The notes under the pieces were generated by a model that was given only the letters and a program-made list of their open reading frames with translations, was not told where the DNA came from and did not search any database. From Chlamydomonas reinhardtii (taxonomy: Eukaryota; Chlorophyta; Chlorophyceae; Chlamydomonadales; Chlamydomonadaceae), in NCBI RefSeq assembly GCF_000002595.2, contig NC_057009.1:3459279-3523278 (forward strand): DNA of 64,000 nt. The letters are read 5' to 3'. Position 1 is the stretch's first letter. Every line of letters begins with the position of its first letter. Position numbers and translations under genes: made by a program. Shown here in pieces: positions 1 through 12,315 of this stretch.

Positions 1-3000
1 AGCCCGACGCGGAGCCCGAGGTGGCGTTCCTGCTCCAGAGCGTGGACGTGGACGTCGGCGCGGCGCTGCTGCGGGTGCGTACTTGGCATAGCCTGAAGGC
101 TGTTCGTCCCTCTGTGAAGGCTGCGCCAGGAGCTGCGATTGACGTGCATGCATGGCCAACCTTGCCTGCCTGCTCGCAGAACAACACCCCCGCCCTGCAG
201 CTGATGGACGCATCCCAGGCTTCAGGTAAGCTGAGGCTGGAGCTGCTGTGTGGGGCAAGCCAGCAGAGGCAGCTGATGTTCGGGCCCATGCTGTGGGTTC
301 GCGCTCTCTCTTACTACCGTACCGTACTTGACCTGCTTGCTGTAGCCGCATGTGAATCGGGCCTTGTCCAGTCCATGCCTGCCACACTGCTGGCGTCTCC
401 ATGTGTTAGGCGCCCGTTATCGCTCACGGACTGATGTGAGTCCATGTTCCGCGCACGTGCAGCCGGTGCGGATGCGCTGCCCCGGAGCGGCTACGTCAAG
501 TGCGAGCCCAGCGGCCCTCTGGCCGATGGCCCCGGCGCAGTCCCGCTCATGCTCACCTACAGCCAGCCAGGGAGCACGGCGACTCCTGCAGCTGCGCCCG
601 CGGCCGCGGCCGCCGCACGCCAGCAGGGCCTGACCCACATCACGCCGGTTTCACGCGTCAGCGCGGCCGGCCTCGCTGCGGGCGGCGGCAGCGCTGCCGT
701 TGATGCATCAGCTAACATTACACCCGCGGCTGGGGCTGGGCTGCTCGCGATCACCGCTCAGCTGGGCCCGGCCGCAGCCGACGCGGCAGGAGCCCATGCC
801 ACGCCGCTTCCAGGCCCTTTCCTGCAGACCGGAGTCACTGGCGTGGGCATGGTGACCAGCGTTGCGCCGCAGCCGGCCGCCGAGCAGGAGGAACACCATC
901 TGGGGGGGCAAGCCGGTGCGGCTGCGGCGCCTGATAACGCGGCTGATGTGGACATGGTGCCTCCGCACGAGGAGACCGCCGTGCCCGGCCAGGCTATCGA
1001 GCCGGCGGCGCAAGCACAAACGCCGGCACCTGTTCAGCATCAGATGGAGGACCAGACGCCTCAGCCGCAGCACCACGCCCGCGTGAAGGACGAGCCGCTG
1101 GACGAGGCGCCCCTGGGTGAGCCGCAGCCGCAGCAGGATGAGGCGCAGCAGGAGGCGGCGCAGCAGGAGGCGCAACAGGAGGCGCAGGCGGGGCCGGCCA
1201 CGGAGCCGCCCGGCACTCGCCCCGCCAAGACGCCCGCGAACAGCGGTGTGGACGCGGTGTTGAACGAGTGCAAGGACATCGTCAGCTCCGTCAGCGAGGT
1301 GCTGTTCCCCACGGCAGCGGCAGGTGTGTGTGCTGCCGGGGACGTGCGGTAGGCTTGACCCACATCGCTTCTGTAGCGTAGCTCATGGAGAGTGTCCTGG
1401 TGCGCTTGGCCTGGCCGCAAAAGCTATCGTGTTCTGATTTGCCTGTCCTGCCATGCCATGCAGCAGGCGGCAGCGGGGCTGGCGCCGGGCCCTCCAACGC
1501 TCCTGCTGTCGCGGGCAGGGGTACTGCGCTGGCAGGCCCGCAGATGTCTGCCCTGTGGCGCGGCGAGCTGCAGGCGCTGCAGCAGCGCGCCACCATGCCG
1601 CGGACCACCATCGGCGTCGTGGGCGACACGGGAGCTGGTGAGTATCGACGACGTTACGGCAACGGGCACGACTTGGCTTGCTTGCGCGCTTCTGGCGCTT
1701 TGCACCCCGTTTATCACACGCCCACGCTCCCCCTCCCATCCTCTCCAGGCAAGTCCAGCCTGCTGAACGCGCTGCTGGGCGAGGAGGACATATTGCCCAC
1801 CAACGCCATGCGCGCCTCCACTGGCTGCCCCATCGAGGTGCGGGGGAGGCGGGATGTGGGTCAGGTGGATGTTGCCGGGGCCGCGCTTTGCTTTCATCTG
1901 GGTTAGGGAGCGAGCTGATGCCCGTCCATACTCGCTAAATGCTGAGCGCCATGTATGCCCCGCGAAGCCGGAGACCTAACAACCCCAACCTTCCTGCTAC
2001 GCAGGTGTCGTACTCGGCAACGGGCGCTTACCACGCCGAGGTGGAGTTCCAGACCAAGGTGTGTGTGCCGGCGCAACGGCTTCGAAAGGAGAGGGGAAAC
2101 AGCATTTGCGGCTGAGCAACTCATCCCTTATCCAAACGCATCCACCTCGCAGGAGGAGTGGGCGAAGCACCTGGAGAAGCTGCTGAGCGACCTGCTGGAT
2201 GAGAACGGTGTGATACAGGTGGTGCGCGGAGAGGGCACCGTCAGTGGGAGGTCCGAGGCGGGCGTGGCACAGGTGCGTATGCGTCTCCGCGCATGGGCGT
2301 ATCAGCCGCGGGGGACAGGGACATCCGTTGGGTGCTGCGAGCTGTCAGGCATCGTCTCGGACAGCTGCAGGAATCTTGGACATCAACAAGCTCATTGCCT
2401 CCCGCTGCGCAGTCGATGCTGGAGGCGGTGTATGGGCAGGAGCTGATTCGCGCGCCTGGTCTGACCGCCGACAAGCTGCGCGCCCACAGCAACCGCGTCA
2501 CGCAGCTGCTGGGCAAGGTGGAGCCCATTCGCCACGGCGATGCCAAGAAGTTCAGGTGCGCCCTGCTCAAGCGCGTTGCCATTGTTGGTCGATTGCTGTG
2601 ATAACATTTCTCACGGTCTCCGTAGTGCTTGGGTGACACGTTTGCGGCGGCGATCTGGTCCGCTTCACACAACGCAGGGAGAAGGTGGGCGTGTACGTGG
2701 ACTCGCACAACAAGGCCACGAGCCTGCAGGCCTGGCCCATCGTCAAGGTCTGCCGCATCGCGCACCGCTGGAAGGTGGGTGTCGCTGTCTCAGCCGCAGC
2801 AGCAGCGTGCACTAGGGAGCCTTGCCCTGCAGACGCCTCGTTGCGGCTATGACATCAATGACTCACTGACATAGCACATCCCTTCCGACCCCGTCGCTCC
2901 CTCTCCCCGCGTCAGCTGCTGGAGGGCGGTGTGGTGCTGGTGGACCTGCCCGGCACCCGCGACGCCAACGAGGCGCGCGGCCGCGTGGCGGAGGAGTACA

Positions 3001-6000
3001 TGCGGCGTCTGTCGGCCGTGTGGATCGTGGCGGACATCACGCGCGCCGTGGACAACAAGACGGCAAAGGTGAGGCTGGGCGCAACATGCGGACCTGCGAG
3101 ATGATGTTGTGGTGCTTCCCTGCCTTCCCCTTCCTTCTGGCCCACACGGCTCAACCGCACGGCACTGCCTCCCTGCACACAGGACCTGCTGGGCACGGAC
3201 TTCAAGCGGCGCATGGTCATGGACGGCCAGGTGCATGCCATCACCTTCATCTGCACCAAGTCCGACAACCTGGACGTGAGTGTGCACGTGTCAGCGGCTT
3301 GCGTGTGAACTCCTGTGCCCGACCCAACCAAACCCTTGCGGTGACGCGGGGCAAATAAATGGCCCAGCTACGGTGCCCGCTGTGCTCATGTATCTCACCC
3401 AAATGTTCTGAGGCCGACGCTTGTTTCTACCGCTGCCGCTGCAGGTGTCCAACATCCTGAACAGCCTGAGTATGGACGAGGTGTGCGCCCGCAGCGGCAC
3501 CGACCTGGTGGCGTTCCAGGAGCTGGACGCGGCCATCATGCGCTTGCAGGACGCGGAGCTGGCGGCGGAGAAGGCCACCAAGCAGGCCAAGCGCAAGGTA
3601 GGTGCAAGGGAGCGCCAAACGGGAGTGCCGGCTAACATTGGCTCGCAAACAGTCTTCTTGCAGGATGCCCGGTCTTGACGCAGGATCACATTTGCTTGGT
3701 TTGGCATATGAACAACTTTCTGTCCTCGTCCACCCGCGGCCCCTTTTGCCCCGCTTGGTTTTCACCAGGCCACGATGGCGCTGAACAACTGCCGCAAGGT
3801 GGCCACCGCCGCCAAGAAGATCCGCGACTCGGTCCTTCAGCGCTGCAGTGCCGCGGGAGTGGCCGAGCCGGATGAGCTGACTGACCTGATGCGCAAGGTG
3901 CGTGGCGCCTGGACGCAATGCAGGGGGCATGTGGGTGAAGCACATCTAAGAGGGAACTGGGTTCCGCTGTATACCGCCCGCGCAATCACCGCCGCCACCT
4001 CTGCGCGTGCAAATACTCCTTTGTACAGGCGGTGCCGCCCAAGGCGAAGGACAAGAAGGGGGACCGTGACGGCGATGAGGGCGAGGACGGCGAGGACGAC
4101 ATGGAGGAGGACAGCAGCGAGGTGGGCAGCAGGGGTACGAGGGAGGGACAAGGCAGGGAATTGGAGCCTGCCCACCATGGCGCATGAATGCAACCGTCAC
4201 CATATGAGCAATGTGGGTTTGTACGGCGGCCCTCCAAGTGACGCACGCACGCCCCCGGTCGGGTCGCACGCCAACAGGAGGAGCTGACGGACAGCGACGA
4301 CTCCGGCAGCGCCAGCGACAGCGGCAGCGATGGCGACTACTGCCCCTCGGAGGACGATGAGGCGGAGGCGGACAGTGATGACTCGGACGATGACGACGAC
4401 GATGACGACGAGAGGCCGCGGGGAGGGCGCAAGCGGCGCAACTCTGGCGGCGGCAAGCGCAAGCGCGTGGGGGGCAGCGGCGGCGGCAAGGGCAAGAAGC
4501 AGAAGAAGACACGCGAGCCCAAGTGCGTGCTGCGGCCCATTCCATTGCTTGTACAGCAGTGTGCCGGTGCGGACGGGGATCGACAACTGCTTCCAGTCAA
4601 CACCACAGATCAGACGTGTTCGGATTCTCATGCCTTCAGCTTCAGTGCAACGCGCTTGCCATGTACGTGCAGGGAGCTGCGCGGCAAGGAGGTGCCGGAG
4701 CTGATGGAGGAGCTGCGCAAGACAGTGGCGAGCATGCCGGCCCTCAAGTGCGTACTGTATGGCTGCGTGAGAGAAGGGCTGAATATGCGAATGGGCCACA
4801 GCGGCACGGCCCAAGATTGCATGTCTGTGTTGCTTATCATTTGCAAGTACAGGAACTTCCATAGTCAAGCGCCGAGCGCGCACATCTGTGCCGTCCACCA
4901 ACCCAACTGCGCTTTCCTCACCGCCCACCATTGCTGCCGCCTCCTGCCTCCAGGGGCCAGCATACGGTGGCGCTGCAGGAGCTGTCCCGGGCCGAGAAGG
5001 CGCAGGCGGAGGCGTCACAGCGGCTCAAGAAGCCGCAGGTGCAGATGCGCACCATCTGCGCGGTCGCGCGCAACGACTACAGCCGCGAGCGCCTGCAGGA
5101 GGACTTCCGGGAGGGCATCACCGAGGTGGGTGGCGGCGCGGAGCCGTGGCCGCGAAGTGCTTAGCGCTATAGAGGATGGTTTTTGCTTATACTGTGAAGC
5201 CTCCTCTGTGCAGCGGCCCTGGCCCTGCTTTATCCATGGCTGCGCACTGGTGGTTCCCACAGATGCTGCAGCAGTCGGGCGACCAGGACGGCGCAGCGCC
5301 GGCCCTGGACGTGGACGCGATCGACCTGCCCGTCTTCTGCGTGTCCTCGCGTGAGGCCCAGAAGCTGGAGGGCATTGTGCGGCGTGACCGCAAGGCCAGC
5401 GTCTTCTCCAAGTAAGTCCCACCCCGCCTCTGTAAACTCAGTACCTTCAGAATCCCCGAACTCAAACCAACCCCCCCCCCCATACACGTTCAAATGGTGC
5501 CTGGCATGCACATTCGCAAGGGCACACAGAGGACAGCGAGTGCAAAACGCTGCGCGACTTGCTGTTCGAATGTGAACGTATGCGGGATGATTCTCGACGC
5601 TCTTGCAGGCCGTTCAGGCCTTCCGTGCCTGAGATCAGGAGCCCCGCATCACCGCTTATAACCCACCCAACACGGCCTTCCACCTCCCTGCAGGCTCTCC
5701 GACACGCAGCTGCCCAAGCTGCGCTCGCACGTGACACGCACCGCCGACGCGGCTCGCGTGTGCGCGCAGCGGCGGCTGGCGCAGGACGTGTACGCGACCA
5801 TCGACTCGGTGGGCCGCATCCTGCTCAGCCAGGTGTGTTTGTGGGTTTGTTGGTGGTAGGGATGAGCTGGCTCGGCAGGAGGGCATCGGCACGGCTCCGA
5901 GTGCTTGTGGCGGAACTCCTTGCTCAACCCTTAGCGTATGTGCTCTTGTGCCGGCCTGATAGCAGCCCGCCATCCCTCCGCCACCCTTTGCTTCATGCTG

Positions 6001-8376
6001 GACAGCGGCCGGACGGCGCGCCCGACGTGTCGGCGGCGGTGCAGCGCTCTGTGGGCATGTCGCTGGCGGCGCTGCCCCACCGCCTTGACGACTGCCTGCG
6101 GCGGCAGGTGCGCGCATGCCGTATGTTGTGCAGCAAGGATGAATGCCTGTAGTCTTGAAATTGATCGCGCTCCAGCAAGGCCCCGCTTGCATTACGGCAT
6201 TCCCGCAGTCCACAGGCACGGCACCGGTTAGGCCTCTGTGCCATTTGCGCACCATGCCTTCCATCCCCTGTGCCTGCAGGTGGCGCAAATGTTCCACACC
6301 TTCATCACGACGGGCCTGCAGCCGCAGCTGCAGCTCGGCTCCGACCTGGCGGTGGAGCGCGCCCCCGCCGCGGCCCGGAAGTTCGAGATGAAGCCCTGCG
6401 ACCCCACCGCCCGCATGGTCTGGAGCAGCTACCGGGTGAGGCGAGGGTGACGTAGCTGTCAGCAACGGCTGCCATGCTGCTGGTGGCCTGTGTGGGCACC
6501 ACGTACCGTGCTCGGTGCCATTGCGGTACATGTGCCCGTCAGTTTCGCGACTTGTCCTCGCAGCCGCAAGGTCTTTGCACCCGCACGCGTGCCCTGTCAT
6601 CACACCACCTCGCGTAACATGACCAATCGCAGGCGGCGCTACGGCGCAACGGCGTGTACATGAGCGGCTCGGTGGGCCAGATCAACTGTGAGTTCCTGGT
6701 AGTGCAGCGCGCACGGCTCATGCTGTAGGCAAAGAGGAGCCGTCGCCACTCCGAACCCCGCGCTGCCGCACCAACAGCCCCTTTTCCTAACGTTACAACA
6801 CAGGGAACGGCGCGCTGGCCCAGCCCATCATGGACCGCATCACTGCCACCTGGGCGCGGCTGTTCCAGGCCGAGCTGCCGCAGCTCACAAAGTAAGTGGA
6901 GGTTCGCAACCAACTACGCTACCAATCCGCAGCTACGGACGCCTGTTGCTGACATTCAATAGGCAAGCTCGCCCACCACTTTCGGTGTGTCCAATGCCTA
7001 GTAAACGCCGGTCCCTGCCAACCCCTGCGCCTACAGGGCCACGCGGCTGGCCATCCTTTCGGAGATGGACGCCTGCGTGGAAGCGGCGCGCCTGGCGCTG
7101 GGGGCGGAGCTGGCGCCGCTCAGGGGCGGCGCGGTGCTGCTGCCGGCGCAGCTGGACCGGCTGGACGAGCTGTACGGCCAGGTGTGTGGGTGTGGGTCTG
7201 CGCTGTGTGGCGGCCACTGCTGGGTGCTGGTGTGGTTGGCATTGGGGCCAGCGGCAGGGGTAACATCCCATGTCCTCGGTTATCCTGTCCGCTGCGTAAT
7301 ATGGTACTGCCAGTGTGCGGGTGGGCCTGCCTGCATGCCTGCGGCAGTTGCCCATGCGCGCATGCCTGCGCCCTCCCGCCTGCATGCGGCAATCGCTCGT
7401 GCTTGCGCACCTCCCGCCTGTGCACGCACAGGTCCGGCGCGACCAGGAGCGGCAGCTGGCGCAGGCGCTGGAGGCGCTGCAGTCGGGCCTGGTGGAGACC
7501 AGCAAGGCGCTGAGCCAGGACGTGGTGGAGCCGGCCGTGTGCACGGCTCTAGGCGAGATCTACCTGGCAGCCGCCAACGAGCGCGGGCCCGGCTCCTTCG
7601 CGCGGGTGCGTGCGGCGGGTGGCCCGGGGCTTCGGCATGCTTGACAGCCTGCGTCGCATTTCCGGGCGCATGAGTGCCGCATTGGGAAAGCCCTTTGGCT
7701 GAGCGAGTGTCGCAACTTCCGCGATGCCCCTGCATGGCCGCAGATGAAGGAGCACATGGAGAAGGGCGTGGCGCGGCTGGCGCGGAGCATGCTGCCGGCG
7801 GCTGCACGTAAGCAAGAAGGGCGGAAAGAGGGGTTCAGTCTTGTACTGGGGTAGCACGTGAGCCTGAGCCTGATTCTGCGTATAACGTTCTCCTGAAGTG
7901 TGGTCGGACTTCGGCGTTACCGTATCCCCTACAGAGGCGCTGCTGGACGAGGTGCAAAAGCTGGTGGCCAAGTTCGGCGACTCGGCTGCGGCCGCTACCA
8001 ATGCGCTGGTGAATGCGGTGCAGACGCGCTTCGAGCTGCTGTGGTGAGTCCAACAGCTTGCGGGCGAATGCAAACTGCTGCTTGTCCCTACCCTAGACGC
8101 CATCTGAATCACGATTTCACGGCATCCCAAATACGCAACAGGGACGACGCGCCCGCCGGCTACGAGGCACGCTACGCGGCAGCGGCACAGCTGTCGCAGC
8201 TGCTGGAGCGGGCTGTCAAGCTGTGCACCCGCGCAGGCGTCAACTCCCTGCCGCCGGCCTTCGTGCTGCCGCCGCCGCCTGCGCCACGGGTGGCGGAGGA
8301 GGACGAGGAGGAGATGGAGGAGGGAGATGAGGACGCTGATGAGTACTACGAGGACGAGGGCGAGGACGAGGACGAG

Positions 8377-8413
<37 letters not shown>

Positions 8414-8994
8414 CGGAGATGCATGACGAGGAGGGGGAGGAGGAGGGGATGGGCGACGCACACGGGGAGGCTGATGAGGAGCTGCCTGCGGAGCACCACG
8501 CGCGGGCGGCCGGTGCGGCTGCGGGCGGCAGCGGCGGCAGCGGCGGCACGGGCGCCGGCAGCGACCACGGCGTGCAGGCCATTGACCGTGAGCTGCGCGA
8601 GCTGATGAAGGCGCTGGCGGAGGCGGAGGTCGCGTACATCGAGGCCGGCGAAGAGCTGACGGCCACCATCGCGCGCATGAAGGTGGCGCGGCGCGACGGC
8701 GATGAGAGCTTTGACACCGCGGCGGCCAACCTGCGGTGCAGCCAGCTGGCGGCCCAGAGCACGCAGGCGCAGTACAAGATGGACATCCTCCACATGAGCA
8801 TTAAGCAGCTCGAGGCCCAGCGGCGGGCGGCTGCGCAGGCGGTTAAGGCAGCCGCGAGCGGTGCCGCGGCGGCGGCGGCTGTGGAGGGCGCGGATGCGGT
8901 GATTACGCTGCAGCTGGTGCGACCGGGCACCAAGGGCGCGGCGGAGGCAGGCGGCCAGGCATCGGTGGGGGCGGAGGCCGTGGGCAGGGCCTGA
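1..8994 (+). CDS. Very large SLIP-GC-like nuclear GTPase, 3' part (5' end outside window)
   Basis: Joined exons: 1-74, 180-225, 463-1323, 1464-1637, 1749-1837, 2005-2058, 2153-2272, 2413-2555, 2678-2774, 2916-3068, 3183-3275, 3445-3597, 3769-3897, 4029-4121, 4278-4522, 4673-4747, 4954-5125, 5263-5411, 5694-5832, 6006-6107, 6280-6435, 6633-6687, 6804-6891, 7037-7181, 7432-7605, 7744-7807, 7935-8043, 8142-8994. All junctions are GT-AG and keep frame, giving 1,600 residues before the TGA. A dynamin-like GTPase core is visible: G1 GVVGDTGAGKSS (about residue 378-390, split by an intron), G3 VDLPG (about 563) and G4 CTKSD (about 626). After the core come an acidic stretch and a basic NLS-like stretch (exons 4029-4522), long helical exons, a second Asp/Glu-rich block (8290-8480) and a C-terminal coiled coil. 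This order fits the SLIP-GC (nuclear GTPase, germinal centre) family, though the protein is about twice the human length. The N-terminal region is Ala/Gln/Pro-rich and holds two VKxEP motifs of the sumoylation type. Substrate and role in algae are unknown. [No confidence was given for this entry; 0.5 is a placeholder.]. Confidence 0.5.
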
Positions 8995-9559
8995 TCGGGT
9001 ACTGGCGTATGTGCAGCTGATCCAAGGCGGATGAACTGACAGCTGCGACGCGGCTTTCGAATATTGTTAATATGGCATTCCTGCTAGGAGCATACGCATG
9101 CGCCGGCCAACTGCCGGATGCATCCTGCAGCGTCCATGTCCCGCATTCGTGAATTAAGGACTGAGAATAAACGTTTAGGAACCAAGGAGACTAGTCCTGC
9201 TAAGAGCCGGAGGATCATTGCACTGAAGGCGTAGAAAGCTGTTTGCGATACGAGGGTGTATTTGACGGTGTGTGTCTGGGCAGGACTGGTAGTGCGGCCA
9301 CACGTGTAGGTGTCCTGCAGCGCGCCGCTAGTATTCTGGTGGCACATACTGATCACCACGGTGCAAGCCACAACAACCGCAACTTTTTCACGGGCCGGGG
9401 TTTCACAGGCTTAGGGTATCGGATGTCACAGAAGCTGCCAGGGGCAACCTCGAGCCACACAAGTGACACGATGCACTGCATGCACGGGCGCTGCCACCCT
9501 CATCACTGTATTTATACCGCCATCCCTTCTACCACCAGTCGGTTACAACAACACTTCAA
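8995..9559. other. Intergenic: 3'UTR of the GTPase and 5' region of the selenoprotein gene
   Basis: No coding exon is recognisable here. I saw no TGTAA signal close to the GTPase stop codon, so its polyadenylation point is not located. The right part must hold the promoter and 5'UTR of the selenoprotein gene starting at 9560, but no clear TATA box stands out. Confidence 0.5.
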
Positions 9560-11854
9560 ATGCAGTCGCTGCGCATGCAGCGTAGTGCCACGACGGTGGG
9601 CCGCTCGCGGCCCATCCGTTTTGCACCCCGACCACTCAGCGTTCGAGTTCAGGCTGCCGCGGCACCATTTGCGACCAATGGCACCACTGATGCTTACAAC
9701 CGCATCAAGGGCATCAAGGTGCGCCTGCTGTTTGAACGCGAATGTTTTACAAGACATTCTTGTGCGGGACTTTCATTAGGCGCGCCAGCTGCCTAAGCGT
9801 TACGAAACTATGAGATTTAAGACGGAACTTGCGTGGCGCAGGTCTACCGCTCGTCGGACGGCGAGCTAGTCGACCTGACCTCGCTCTGGGGCCCCAACGA
9901 GCGCGCTGTGAGTTTTGTTGACATTACAAATACTGTTATGGAGCATGCACTTTCAGCGCCATGGTAGTGGGCTGGAAAACTGGGGTTCGTGGCCCAGTGG
10001 CGCGCAGGGCGCAGCGCTGAACCCCACACACCCGAGCGCCACAACCCTACGCTGCCGACCCATTTGCATTCACCTGCAGGTGGTGGCGTTCGCTCGCTCG
10101 TTTGGCTGATTCTTTTGGTAAGTCCCTGACCCACTGAGGCGGCATGCCGTGTCGGTCCAGCTGTCCGTGAGCAGCTAGCCCTAGCCATGCCTTGTACTTA
10201 AACCCTGTCCTACTTCCTATCCACAGCTTACCTTGCTTCCTAACGGCATCCCCTCTCCCATCTCACTATCTATCAAAGCTGGGAGCTGGCTATCCAGCTC
10301 CGTCGTGATGTGAAGCCGAAGCTTGATGAAATGGTGAGCGGCCGGCTTTAAGAAAGGGGCTGTCGCGGTGAACAAGGCAACAGAGCTTGCAGGAGCGATA
10401 GGGCAGGCACACCCGCGCGTGATTGCATGTCTATAGGAGCCTGCCTGCTATTATGCGGCTGCAGGCAACGGCTTTGTGGGAACTGGGAGGGAGCATCGCG
10501 TGTCTGCAAAGTTTGTGCTGATACTACTGCAGGCCGCATCTGCCCGAGTTGCAAACCCCTCGCATGCCCAAACCTCCACCGTCGCGTCCGCCTGCAGGGC
10601 ATCAAGCTTTTCCTGGTTTCCATCGGCACACATGCTCGCTCCAAGGATTTCGTGGAGGTCACTGGCTTCCCCGCGGAGAACCTGTTTGCGGGTGCGTTCG
10701 AGCCGGCCTGTCTTCTGTGTCTAGGTGTCTAGGTTTCCTTATCGATCGCAAAGGTCAAAAGGCAGGGCAGCAAGGGGGGCACACCCCGCTTGCCACTGCC
10801 AGCCAGCCTCATGTCTCCATCTCCCCATGCCTCCAGCATCCCAGCTGCTCATCCTCAGAGCCCCTGCCAAACGCTTCCTCTCCCCTTTCGACCCCTGTGA
10901 CCCCTCTGACCGCCCTGACTCCATCTCCTACAACTGCTGTAAGCCCCTTACCTCCTTCAACTCCCTCTCCCCCCCCCCCCACACACACAGACCCCAACAA
11001 CGACCTGTACACGGCGCTGGGGCTGATCAAGGGCGTGGGCGCGACGTTCCTGTCTGTGGAGACGCCGCTGGCCATCAAGCGGCGCATGGACAGCGGTAAC
11101 ACGGCCGACCTGATGGACATCCTGCCGCGCTGGCAGCCCTGGATGCCGCCCAAGAACGAGCAGGTGGGGTTGGAGGTGGAGGTCACGGTTGAAGGACAGA
11201 TTGCTCAGGGGAGCTGGGTTGGGGGCTTGGGTTTATCACGTCGGCGACAACGTGCGTGGCGGGAATGCGGTGTTGTGGGTGGTGCGGCGGCGGATGACGG
11301 GCGCGGGTGTGGTGGTTGGGAGGGGGGTCACCAGAGCGCAGAGCCTCGTCGCGCGCTGCACCGTGAGAGTGCACAGCGCCTGATCCTGCCGCCGCAAACG
11401 CACACGCCCGCATCCACAGGGCCTGCAGCAGGGCGGCATGTTCCTGTTTGACGGCGACCGCACCGTGCTGACTCACTACGACAAGGGTGAGGCCGGCCGC
11501 GTGTGTCTCATGGCCGCGCCCACATTGTGCGACTCGCATGCCTAGACGTCTGGCGAGCACATGTACCAGGATGCGCGCGTACCGTATGCTCGCTCACGCG
11601 CACATGTGCAATTGTGCATGCCAGTGCGCCGTGAGCCTGACACCTGCTCCGCTTTCCCTCCTTATCACCGTTACTGCCTGAGGCTGACCCTGCCGGTCCC
11701 GCTCCCTACCCTCTTCCCCGCCCACACGCCAGCCACCTCGGACCACGCGGACCTGTCGGCGTTGTTGGGTGTGGCGGGCCAGCTGGCGGCGGACTGCGAC
11801 AACGCCTGCGAACTGCCGCCGCCGCCGCCGCCGCCGCCCGCCCGGAGGTTCTAA
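9560..11854 (+). CDS. SELU: SelU/PRXL2-type peroxiredoxin-like selenoprotein, plastid-targeted
   Basis: Exons 9560-9718, 9842-9907, 10080-10117, 10279-10333, 10598-10691, 10991-11163, 11420-11486 and 11733-11854 encode 257 aa if the TGA at 10107-10109 is read as selenocysteine (residue 85). The first 35-40 residues are rich in Arg, Ser and Ala and lack acidic residues, like a chloroplast transit peptide. The thioredoxin-fold domain follows. VVAFARSFG precedes U-F-F-C, the redox motif of the AhpC/TSA-like SelU (FAM213/PRXL2) family, and FFC-WELA continues across the intron in frame. Later exons carry GIKLFLVSIGT, LYTALGLIKG and GGMFLFDGDR, all typical of this family. The protein ends in a Pro-rich tail. 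SelU has a selenocysteine form in green algae, fish and birds and a Cys form in mammals. The expected role is thiol/selenol redox chemistry in the plastid. Confidence 0.88.
10107..10109 (+). other. In-frame TGA read as selenocysteine (U85)
   Basis: The codon lies in exon 10080-10117 between GGC (Gly) and TTC (Phe). Both splice phases require this frame to stay open: the exon enters at phase 0 and leaves at phase 2 inside the Cys codon of U-x-x-C. The position matches the redox-active residue of the SelU/PRXL2 family, so recoding is far more likely than a stop. Confidence 0.87.
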
Positions 11855-11896
11855 GCGGCACGTTTTGGGACCAGGGCGCTTGGTCCACGGGATGTG

Positions 11897-11935
11897 TGCG
11901 TCGCCTCGACAGTTCTTGTTCGAGGCTGTGACGCA
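11897..11935 (+). promoter_or_regulatory. Strong hairpin just after the selenoprotein stop codon
   Basis: TGCGTC plus GCCTCGA (11897-11909) pairs perfectly with TCGAGGC (11920-11926) and GACGCA (11930-11935), with a three-base bulge and a ten-base loop. It has no ATGA/GA quartet, so it is not the SECIS. Its role is unknown. Confidence 0.4.
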
Positions 11936-12194
11936 TGGGCGAGGACTCAATTCGCGTTGGCAGTAGCGGTGTTTGAAGGGAGTGAGCAATGGGAGGTGAG
12001 GGCAACGGGTGTGAATGGCGATATCAAATGGGTCAGGTGCCTGTCGTGTGTGGCGGCTCAAGTGCTGAACGCCGCAGGAAGCGATAGAGACGCATAGAAT
12101 GACGGATGCTGCCTTAATGATGGTTGGACGGGCGTTAAGCGCTCCCATTGATGGCGTTTCAGGGCTGTTGCCTGTCTTGGGGGGTCAAGCGCGC

Positions 12195-12315
12195 GGCTCC
12201 GTGGCTTGCTTACATGACGCCGCCAGGTGCGTGCCACCACACAGCAGACCCGCGCACACGCGCGGGCTGCTGCGCACCTGGCGGCTGAAGGAACCCATTC
12301 CACAACACGGAGACC
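12195..12315 (+). promoter_or_regulatory. SECIS-like element in the 3'UTR of the selenoprotein gene
   Basis: Read from the outside in, the parts are as follows. Helix I is CTCCGTG (12197-12203) with CACGGAG (12306-12312). Next is an internal loop, then ATGA (12214-12217) facing TGA (12286-12288) as the non-Watson-Crick quartet. Helix II is a perfect 13-bp stem, 12219-12231 with 12273-12285. Above it lies a 5' bulge TGCCACCACA (12232-12241), then helix III, CAGCAG with CTGCTG and CCCGCGC with GCGCGGG, closed by ACAC. This is form-2 SECIS architecture, except that the usual AA of the apical bulge is replaced by CC, a variant known from SelM and SelO. It lies about 360 nt after the stop codon. 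Confidence 0.75.

Noticed and set aside
8240-8933. Long antisense open frames opposite the acidic tail of the GTPase
   Set aside because: They arise from GC-rich codon bias and repeats (Arg/Pro and Ser runs) on the strand opposite well-supported exons.
12099-12165. ATGA...TTAAGC...TTGATGG stretch as the SECIS
   Set aside because: Quartet-like and AA-like bases are present, but the stem between them does not pair over the needed length. The fold at 12195-12315 is far better.
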